Source: an uncultured Bacteroidales bacterium
Lineage (GTDB): Bacteria > Bacteroidota > Bacteroidia > Bacteroidales > UBA932
NCBI GenBank assembly: GCA_905234285.1
Contig: CAJOHK010000004.1
Span: forward strand, 1-64,000
Direction of reading: 5' to 3'
DNA length: 64,000 nt
Shown: piece after piece, positions 15,521-22,349 of the stretch
How positions within the stretch are numbered: the stretch's first letter is position 1
Layout: each line of letters begins with the position of its first letter
Notes under the pieces: generated by a model
What the model saw: the letters and a program-made list of their open reading frames with translations, nothing else
The model's database searches: none
Told to the model about the DNA's origin: nothing
Made by a program: the position numbers and the translations under genes

Positions 15521-16453
15521 CTATTGGGTTAGATGGAGGTATTTGAGTAACTGCTTGGAGTGGGCTGTCGTTCTCAAATTCAGCAGTTCGTAGAGTTCCC
15601 GTTTGCGTTTCTCCTGAAGAGTGGGGATTTGAAAAACGTCTTTAATAAACCCGTCTTTGAGTAGGATGCTCGTGCAGTCCCTATAAACTGAATCGGAATA
15701 GTTGTCCCTGTCTTCTTTGATTTCATAGTCGCTGCCAGTATTGTCGTGAAAAGCCCTTATCATACTCTCGTAAGAACCATAGTAGGTAATGGCGGTGTTG
15801 TAATCTATGACATTCCAGAGGCTGATGATATAGTCTGTGAGCTGCTGCTGCTCGGCCTGTAACAATGGCTTATACAATCTGTCCAAGACCGTATAACCCA
15901 AGTACTTACCTTGCTCGAAGAATGCTTTCACTTCCTGTTTTGCCCTTTTTAAATTCCTTGAGGCCGTCCTCTCTTTCTCCGGGGCCGAGAACGGATGTTC
16001 ATTTCTATAGTAGGCCAGGAAATTCCAGCGGTAATCCTCGGCCTTGTCAACCAGTTTGCGTTCTACCGGGTTGTTATAATTATAGGCCAACACCGTCCTG
16101 ACCTGTTTATTCCCCAATTTTACCGAACTTTTAAAACTATGATGGAACAAGTCTCCTTTCCGCCCACGGGACTTGTTCCATAACAAGGCATAGCATTGTG
16201 TGTAGTCCTTTACAAACAGAGATAACTGCTCATAGTCCTGAACAATAACCACGTTGTGCAAATGGTCCGGCATTGGACACAGCGCCAGCACTACAACGCC
16301 CCGCTTTAGCGCAAAAGAAGAGTAAACGGTATAGAAAACCAAAAAGTCTCTGACAGAATAAAAGATGACCACCTTCCCTTGGGTCATCTGGCAAATGTGG
16401 TGAACCTCACCGGGATAAATCTTCCTTCTTTTCATGGACCTTTTTTGAATCAA
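15521..16453 (-). CDS. REP-associated tyrosine transposase (RAYT, Y1/HUH)
   Basis: A 310-residue protein. It has the IS200/TnpA_REP fold landmarks: the HUH motif in PMPDHLHNVV (His64-Leu-His66), a following helix with candidate catalytic tyrosines (Tyr84 and Tyr88 in KDYTQCYALLWN), then the RAYT-like FKSS and YNNPVERKLVDKAEDYRWNF. This single-strand nuclease/strand-transfer family acts on REP hairpins. The C-terminal half (from about 150) is longer than in typical RAYTs and unrecognised. The start may be at 16435 (MKRRKIY). The gene is visibly more AT-rich than its neighbours, consistent with transfer. Palindromic 103-bp repeats bracket it (R1/R2 on one side, R3 beyond the next gene), which are its likely substrates. 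Confidence 0.85.
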   Translation of the reverse strand: MIQKRSMKRRKIYPGEVHHICQMTQGKVVIFYSVRDFLVFYTVYSSFALKRGVVVLALCPMPDHLHNVVIVQDYEQLSLFVKDYTQCYALLWNKSRGRKGDLFHHSFKSSVKLGNKQVRTVLAYNYNNPVERKLVDKAEDYRWNFLAYYRNEHPFSAPEKERTASRNLKRAKQEVKAFFEQGKYLGYTVLDRLYKPLLQAEQQQLTDYIISLWNVIDYNTAITYYGSYESMIRAFHDNTGSDYEIKEDRDNYSDSVYRDCTSILLKDGFIKDVFQIPTLQEKRKRELYELLNLRTTAHSKQLLKYLHLTQ

Positions 16454-16536
16454 GTTAGAAACAGCATCACAAAAAAAGAAGCATCATAAAAAAGAAAATG
16501 CGGTTTCAGCAGTATTTTGTTGTGTTTTTTAAGATT

Positions 16537-17103
16537 CTACTCCCAAATTATCGCATTTCGTTGGAGAATAATGGCCTTGGCGCTCCCTGCTTTTCCCCTT
16601 ATATGAGGTGCGTCCTCGCTCATCATCATGGCCGACAGAGCCGAATTCACACGGGAAATGTTAACGTTGAGCTCATTGTTGAAGACATCCATGATTCGCG
16701 CTATTCTTGTCTGGATAAGCGCCTTGTCCCAGCTCCGGGACACCCGGCCATACAGGCTGGCGAGTTCATGCTCATAGTTGGAGATTTCCTTGAGGACTAT
16801 GCCATCAGGGTGCCGAAGGAAAAGCAGCAGGATGCTTTTGGCCATCGGCCGAATCTTCAGTTCCCGTGGGCCGATGAAAATTCTAAGCGTGCGGGTGATG
16901 CGTATGTTCAGGACCTCCGAAGACTTGAGGGGGCAGGGAGCATCGAACTTGGTGGCCAGTCGCACAAAGGTGACAAGCTGCCCCGCTTCCTCTAACTCAG
17001 GCTCGGTTCCATAATCGGCCTCCCTTTCTTCTAAAAGCCCAGGCTGACTGCCCGCCTCCTGAGCCCAAAGCAAAAACCACAGAGAATAGATGCTCAGATC
17101 CAT
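16537..17103 (-). CDS. Predicted winged-helix-like protein of the RAYT island
   Basis: A 188-residue protein; I chose the Met at 17103 (MDLSIYSLW). The N-terminal ~55 residues are acidic. The C-terminal ~90 (from RPMAKSILLLFLRHPDGIV through SWDKALIQTRIARIMDVFNNELNVNISRVNS) resemble a winged-helix domain I associate with unnamed Bacteroidota proteins that carry an LxHPEGI-like motif. It lies 83 bp upstream of the RAYT gene on the same strand and inside the R2-R3 bracket, with the same lower GC, so it probably moved with it. Its role, possibly control of the transposase, is inference. Confidence 0.6.
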   Translation of the reverse strand: MDLSIYSLWFLLWAQEAGSQPGLLEEREADYGTEPELEEAGQLVTFVRLATKFDAPCPLKSSEVLNIRITRTLRIFIGPRELKIRPMAKSILLLFLRHPDGIVLKEISNYEHELASLYGRVSRSWDKALIQTRIARIMDVFNNELNVNISRVNSALSAMMMSEDAPHIRGKAGSAKAIILQRNAIIWE

Positions 17104-17144
17104 ATTTCTTTTTTTGCGAATATAAAAAGAAAACAGGAAGCCCA

Positions 17145-17247
17145 GATCACTTAACGCAGTGATACACAGCAACTTATAAATATTCAGTCCGGCAAATAGC
17201 CGGACTGAATATTCATAAATGCCTCAGTGATAATTAGTTAAGTGATC
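17145..17247. repeat. 103-bp palindromic repeat, copy R3
   Basis: The most symmetric copy. The ends GATCACTTAA and TTAAGTGATC are perfect inverted repeats, and the central 14-bp perfect stem is ATATTCAGTCCGGC / GCCGGACTGAATAT (17180-17212) with loop AAATA. It closes the RAYT island on the right. Confidence 0.88.
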
Positions 17248-17298
17248 ACGCCTTTCTCATTTATGAACGCGAACGATAGAGGATATCACGTGAGAAGC

Positions 17299-18648
17299 CT
17301 ATTTCTTAATAGGATACAGCCTGAGCAGCAGCAGGATGAGACCGGCGATGGCGGCCGGGAACAGGGAGAAGAGGCTCCAGATCATGGTCTGGACCGAAGC
17401 TTGGTTGGTAATGCTCACCACGGTCTCGCCAGTAACGGGATCCTGGCTGGAGATGAGGCCGGCAGCGCCCAGCAGCAGGGCCACGAGGGCACCGGAAATG
17501 GCCGATCCAAACTTCTGGGCCATGGTACCGGAAGAGAAGATGAGGCCGGTGGAGGAGGTGCCATTGGCGGCGGTGGCGTAGTCGGCCACATCGGCATACA
17601 TGGACCAGAGGAGTGGAGAATAGATGCCGATGCCGATAGAAGTGACAATGACATTGGCCACCATCACCCAAATCCAGGCCGGGTCCATGGGGATGAAGAA
17701 GAAAGCCACGGAAGAGACGGCGCAGATGATAGCCGCCCAGGCAAAAGCCTTATGCTTGGACCCCACCCACTGGGTAAAACGGGGCGCCAGGCCACCGACA
17801 ATCATGCACACGGCCTCGCCAAACATCATGAACACGGTATAGTTGATGATGAGTTTGGATACCGTGACATCTCCGTGCATGCAGTACTCGAAGAGGTAAG
17901 CTGCCACGGCATAACGGAAGCCGTTGAAGAAGTTGGTGCAAATGCCGATAAGCGTGAGGTAGATCCAGGGCTTGTTATGAACCAAGTCGGCGAAGGGCTT
18001 CAAAGAGAATTTCTCGGCGCGGACGGGCTCCAGGCGCTCCTTGGTAAGGAGGCCGCAAGCCAGCGTGCCCAGCGCCGCCAAAGCGCCCAGCACCACACCC
18101 AGCACAGCATACTGATGGGCCGGCGTTCCGCCCACCATCTTCTGTAGATAAGGGAAGGAGAAAAGGGTGATGAAACCCATGGCATAGGCGCCCACCATGC
18201 GGTACGAGGAAAACTGGTTGCGCTCATTGTCATCGGCGGTCATCACGCCCAGTAGGGAGCCGTACGGCACATTGACGGCAGTATACACCACCATCATCAG
18301 GAGATAGAGGGCATAGGCATACACCCGGCGGCCGGCAGGGCCCAGATCCGGCGTGTAAAGCAGCAGCGCAAACACAAGGCCGAGCGGAATGGCGCCAAAG
18401 ATGAGCCAGGGCCGATAGGTACCCCAGCGGGATTTGGTGCGGTCGGCGATGGCGCCCATGAGCGGGTCGGTGACTACGTCAAAAAGACGTGCCAGCAGCA
18501 TGAGCGCGCCGGCGTCGGCCACCGTTAGGCCGAAGATGTTGGTAAAAAAGAAAGGAAATGCAATAGACATCACTTTCCAGGTAATACCACCGGCAGCGGC
18601 ATCACCCAGTCCATACCCGATTTTCTCTGATAATTTTGCCATATTCAT
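17299..18648 (-). CDS. GPH-family sugar:cation symporter (probable mannobiose importer)
   Basis: A 449-residue protein with about 12 membrane helices of the glycoside-pentoside-hexuronide (MelB-like) MFS subgroup. The signature LLARLFDVVTDPLMGAIADRTKSRWGTYRPW lies near residues 52-82, and a second loop carries SSYRMVGAY. It is the last gene of the mannan locus. In the Bacteroides fragilis mannan pathway a sodium symporter gene accompanies the GH26, 2-epimerase and GH130 genes, so import of mannobiose across the inner membrane is the likely role. An alternative start is at 18642. Confidence 0.87.
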   Translation of the reverse strand: MNMAKLSEKIGYGLGDAAAGGITWKVMSIAFPFFFTNIFGLTVADAGALMLLARLFDVVTDPLMGAIADRTKSRWGTYRPWLIFGAIPLGLVFALLLYTPDLGPAGRRVYAYALYLLMMVVYTAVNVPYGSLLGVMTADDNERNQFSSYRMVGAYAMGFITLFSFPYLQKMVGGTPAHQYAVLGVVLGALAALGTLACGLLTKERLEPVRAEKFSLKPFADLVHNKPWIYLTLIGICTNFFNGFRYAVAAYLFEYCMHGDVTVSKLIINYTVFMMFGEAVCMIVGGLAPRFTQWVGSKHKAFAWAAIICAVSSVAFFFIPMDPAWIWVMVANVIVTSIGIGIYSPLLWSMYADVADYATAANGTSSTGLIFSSGTMAQKFGSAISGALVALLLGAAGLISSQDPVTGETVVSITNQASVQTMIWSLFSLFPAAIAGLILLLLRLYPIKK

Positions 18649-18663
18649 TTAATCTATTCTGCT

Positions 18664-18801
18664 CAGCAAGTCCCTTGCAGGGACATGTGCACCCCCGCAC
18701 ATGGGTAGGGGGAGGGGCCCAAAGCAAGGCCCGAAGGGCCCGCGCAATGGGAGGGGCCGGAGAGAGCGAAGCGAACGGAGTTCCCTGCAAGGGACTTGCT
18801 G
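18664..18801. repeat. 138-bp element with perfect 20-bp inverted ends
   Basis: CAGCAAGTCCCTTGCAGGGA (18664-18683) is repeated exactly in inverted orientation at 18782-18801. Inside are a CATGTGC/GCACATG hairpin and GGGCC/GGCCC repeats. It separates the symporter from the epimerase gene. It could be a large transcript hairpin that tunes operon expression, or a miniature mobile element. No coding sequence is present. Confidence 0.7.
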
Positions 18802-18814
18802 TGCAGACACAAAT

Positions 18815-19996
18815 TTACGAAAAAATTCCCAATACCTGAAGGCACATGCGGGTATTGTGGTAGGGGCATTTCCAGAAGCCGGCCTTGGGCTGGGAGAGGT
18901 CCAGGGAGCCGTCGGGGAGGACAGCCCACCACCACTCGCCGGCGGCCAGGTCTACCAAGTGCTCGCGAATATAGGACCAGCAGGCCTGAGCGCGGTCAAA
19001 GGCAGCAGCATCGGCGTGATACTTCCACAGCCAAAGGTTGCCCACCACGGTCTCGGCCTGGACCCACCACTGGCGGGAATCGTCAAAGCTGCCGTCCAGG
19101 AGCTGCTCGTAGCGAAGGGAGCCGTCGGGCAGCAGGCCCTGATTCCCCGCAGCCCCCATCACCAGGGACCAGGGGCGCACGCGGTTCACCACATCGGCAT
19201 CCTTCAAAGCAAAAGCGCATTCCAGCGCCAGCCAGGAGGTCTCGATGTCGTGGCCGAAGGAAACGCCGCCGGGCAGGACGCTCCAGTCCCGCCGGAAGTA
19301 CAGCTGCAGGTGGCCGGAAGGAGCCATCACCCGCGTGCCAATCAAATCCAGCAGGGCCTCGACGCGAGACTTGAGCTCCTCGTCCGGCCACACCTGGTAC
19401 AAATTGGCGTATGCCTCAAGAATATGCAGGTGGGAGTTCATGGTTTTGTCGGCGTTGATGTCGTGGGCCGAGAGGGACATATCCTCCAGCGGCGAGAAAT
19501 CCCGCGCCAGCGCCTCGATGTACCCGCCATTCACCGGATCGGCAAAATAGGCCTCCACCACCTTGTACAGGTTGATGGCGTTCTTGAGGGCTTCGTCGTC
19601 CTGCGTTACCTTATACAGCTCGGAGAGGCCGTAAATGGCAAAGCCCTGGGCATAGAGCTGCTTTTTGGTATCCAGCCGCTCGCCGTCGGCCGAAACGCTC
19701 CAGTACACGCCACCGTACTTGTGGTCGCAAAAGTGCTCCAGAAAATAATCCCGGGCATGCACGGCCGCCGTAAGATACCGGGTATCCCGCAAAGTGCCGT
19801 AAGCCGCCGCAAAGGACCAGATGAGCCGGGCGTTCAGGATTACGCCCCGCGGGGCATCGTACTGCACGGCGCCGCTGGAAGTGACCTCCCCGTAAAAACC
19901 GCCGCGGGGGTCCTTCAGCTGCAGCCAATAAGGTAAGATATTGGAGGTTAGGTTTTCCCTGACCTCCTTAATAAACGTATCAGTTCTTGTTTCCAT
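18815..19996 (-). CDS. AGE-family 2-epimerase (cellobiose/mannobiose 2-epimerase)
   Basis: A 393-residue cytoplasmic protein (no signal peptide; Met at 19996) of the N-acylglucosamine/cellobiose 2-epimerase (alpha/alpha)6-barrel family. Typical pieces are LPYWLQLKDPRGGFYGEV, NARLIWSFAAAYG, KQLYAQGFAIYGLSELYK, GHDIETSWLALE, WWVQAETVVG and KCPYHNTRMC. These enzymes convert beta-1,4-mannobiose to mannosylglucose. The product is the substrate of the GH130 phosphorylase encoded at 26893-28047, so the two act in series. The specificity assignment rests on this context. Confidence 0.9.
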   Translation of the reverse strand: METRTDTFIKEVRENLTSNILPYWLQLKDPRGGFYGEVTSSGAVQYDAPRGVILNARLIWSFAAAYGTLRDTRYLTAAVHARDYFLEHFCDHKYGGVYWSVSADGERLDTKKQLYAQGFAIYGLSELYKVTQDDEALKNAINLYKVVEAYFADPVNGGYIEALARDFSPLEDMSLSAHDINADKTMNSHLHILEAYANLYQVWPDEELKSRVEALLDLIGTRVMAPSGHLQLYFRRDWSVLPGGVSFGHDIETSWLALECAFALKDADVVNRVRPWSLVMGAAGNQGLLPDGSLRYEQLLDGSFDDSRQWWVQAETVVGNLWLWKYHADAAAFDRAQACWSYIREHLVDLAAGEWWWAVLPDGSLDLSQPKAGFWKCPYHNTRMCLQVLGIFS

Positions 19997-20024
19997 AGAT
20001 ATTAATTCCCAAAGTGCGGGTCCA

Positions 20025-22328
20025 TCAGATATTCGGCTGGTCCCACACCTTGGTGGCAGTGCAGTTGACAAGGGCCGAGAGGCCGCCGCAGGAGAGGCGG
20101 AAGTCACCGGCCTCCAGCCGCCACTTGCCGTCGGCGCCCACAAAAGCGAGCGAGGAGGCCGGCAGCGTGAACACAACGGTATGCGTCTCGCCGGGATTCA
20201 GACTCACTTTGTCAAAGCCGCGCAGGCGTTTTACATCGGGGATGAGCGAGGCCACCAGGTCGGAGCTGTACAGCAGCACGGCCTCCTTGCCGGGGCGGGA
20301 CCCCGTATTGGTCACATCCACCGAGACGGTGAGCTCGTCGGAGGCGTCAAAGGTCTCGGCCGACACCTTCAAGTTGCTGTACGCAAAGCTGGTATAGCTG
20401 AGGCCGAAGCCGAAGGGCCACTGCACGTCCATTACGGCGTCGTAGTTGTAGGAGCCTTCCATGGTCTCGCGGTGCTCGCTCACCTTATAATCGTACGTAT
20501 GCAGGGCATTGATGTGCTTGGAATAGGTGAAGGGCAGTTTGCCGGAGAAGTTCTCGTCGCCGGCAAGCAGGGCCGCCAGGGCGTCGCCGCCAAAGTTGGA
20601 AGGCAGCATCACGTCCACCACAGCCTTAGCCAGCGGCTCAATGTCGCCGATCAGGCGCGGACGCCCCTCGTTCAAGACCAGCAGGATGGGCTTTCCGATG
20701 GCCGCCAGGGCCTTCACCAGTTCTTTCTGGTTGGCCGAGAGATTAAGGTCGTCCATATTGCCGGGAGTCTCGCAGTAGGAGTTCTCGCCGATACAACAGA
20801 TGACAACATCGGCCGACTGAGCTGCCCGGACCGCCTGCGGCACATTGATGGCAAGGTCCTTTTGCCAGTCGGCAGGGTCGTACACCACGCCGGGCACCCA
20901 GCTTACCTTGCCGGGGAAACGGTCAAACAATGCCTCGAAGATGGTATTGTACTGCGGGGCAAAATCGTCGGCCGCACCCTGCCAGGTGTAGCTCCAACCG
21001 CCGCTCAGCGTGCGAAGGCTGTTGGCATTGGGGCCGCAGACCAGCAGACGCTCGGTGCCCTTGAAGGGAAGCAGCCCGCCCTCGTTCTTCAGGAGAACCA
21101 GGCTTTCCAACGCCGCATCATAGGACTCATGGGCAAAACCATGACCGCCGAAGTAAGGATAGTCGTGCTCCCATAGCGGGTTCTCGAACAGGCCCAGGCG
21201 TACTTTGAGGCGCAGCACGCGGCGCACGGCGTCGTCCAGACGGGCCTTGGAAATGCGGCCTTCCTCTACCAGCGCCACAATGTCGTCGACGCAGGCGGGG
21301 TCGTAGGGATCCATAATCATGTCTATTCCGGCGTTGATGCCCATGGCAACGGCTTCGCGCTTATCGGCGGCCACATGGTCGCGGACGTACAGGTTGTCAA
21401 TGTCGGCCCAGTCGGTGACCAGCAGGCCGTCCCAGCCCAGTTGCTCCTTGACCCAGCCGCTCAGGAGCACGGCGTTGGCATGGGTGGGAATGCCGTTGAT
21501 ACTGGCCGAATTGACCATGGCGGTGAGGGCACCGGCACGGAAGCAGGCCAGGAAGGGCGCGAAGAATTTCTCGCGGAGGTCGTTCTCGGCAATGATGGCC
21601 GGGGTGCGGTCCTTACCGGACACCGGCACGCCGTAGCCCACAAAGTGCTTCAGGGACACGGCCACATGCTCCAGGTCAATGTGATTGGGGTCGTCGCCCT
21701 GCAGGGCCAGGGTCTCTTCGCGGGCCATCTCGGCCTGCATGTAGGGATCCTCGCCGAAGCTTTCCCACAGGCGCGGCCAGCGGGGATCACGCCCCAGGTC
21801 CATGACCGGAGAGAATACCCACGGCACCTGCGCGGCACGGGTTTCATAGGCCATGGCGTGGCCCATCATACGGGCATAGGTGCGGTTGAACGTGGCGCCG
21901 ATATTGATTTCCTGCGGGTAGAAGGTGCCGTCGGTGAGGTAGGTGGCACCGTGAATCATGTCCAGGCCATAGATGCAGGGAATGCCGATAGCTTCCATGG
22001 ACTTATCCTGAATGAGTTTGACCATGGCGGCGGTTTCCTCCCGGGAGTGAGCCTTGTCATGCATCACGTTAAGGATGGAGCCCACCTTTTGCTCGCCGAT
22101 GACATAGTCCAGCTTGGCCGGGTCGATGGCCTCGCGGCTGGCATCCTCCAGGACCGAGATGTTCAGCTGCACCAGCTGACCGGCCTTTTCCTTGAGGCTC
22201 ATGCCTTTGAGGACCTGTTCTACCTTGGCCTCCACGTCTTTATCGGCGGGGATGGCTTGCTCGCCCTTGGGACTGCCGCAGGCGGCTGTCAGCGCCAGCG
22301 CAGTGAGAAGAATGGGGTGTTTTTTCAT
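20025..22328 (-). CDS. GH3 beta-glycosidase lipoprotein
   Basis: A 767-residue enzyme with a lipoprotein signal (TAAC) and the full GH3 plan: N-terminal TIM barrel with KHFVGYG and the nucleophile Asp (about residue 306) in LLVTDWADI, an alpha/beta sandwich (LVLLKNEGGLLPF, VICCIGEN) and a C-terminal Fn3-like domain (VSVDVTNTGSRPGKEAVLLY). The start at 22328 is preferred to 22340 because it gives a normal signal peptide. In this locus it would release terminal beta-linked glucose or mannose from (gluco)mannan oligosaccharides in the periplasm. Confidence 0.9.
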   Translation of the reverse strand: MKKHPILLTALALTAACGSPKGEQAIPADKDVEAKVEQVLKGMSLKEKAGQLVQLNISVLEDASREAIDPAKLDYVIGEQKVGSILNVMHDKAHSREETAAMVKLIQDKSMEAIGIPCIYGLDMIHGATYLTDGTFYPQEINIGATFNRTYARMMGHAMAYETRAAQVPWVFSPVMDLGRDPRWPRLWESFGEDPYMQAEMAREETLALQGDDPNHIDLEHVAVSLKHFVGYGVPVSGKDRTPAIIAENDLREKFFAPFLACFRAGALTAMVNSASINGIPTHANAVLLSGWVKEQLGWDGLLVTDWADIDNLYVRDHVAADKREAVAMGINAGIDMIMDPYDPACVDDIVALVEEGRISKARLDDAVRRVLRLKVRLGLFENPLWEHDYPYFGGHGFAHESYDAALESLVLLKNEGGLLPFKGTERLLVCGPNANSLRTLSGGWSYTWQGAADDFAPQYNTIFEALFDRFPGKVSWVPGVVYDPADWQKDLAINVPQAVRAAQSADVVICCIGENSYCETPGNMDDLNLSANQKELVKALAAIGKPILLVLNEGRPRLIGDIEPLAKAVVDVMLPSNFGGDALAALLAGDENFSGKLPFTYSKHINALHTYDYKVSEHRETMEGSYNYDAVMDVQWPFGFGLSYTSFAYSNLKVSAETFDASDELTVSVDVTNTGSRPGKEAVLLYSSDLVASLIPDVKRLRGFDKVSLNPGETHTVVFTLPASSLAFVGADGKWRLEAGDFRLSCGGLSALVNCTATKVWDQPNI

Positions 22329-22349
22329 ATCGAGGTTCATATTGTTTTA

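Noticed and set aside
18664..18801. Insertion sequence remnant with terminal inverted repeats
   Set aside because: No transposase fragment and no clear target-site duplication are visible, so I left it as a structured repeat.
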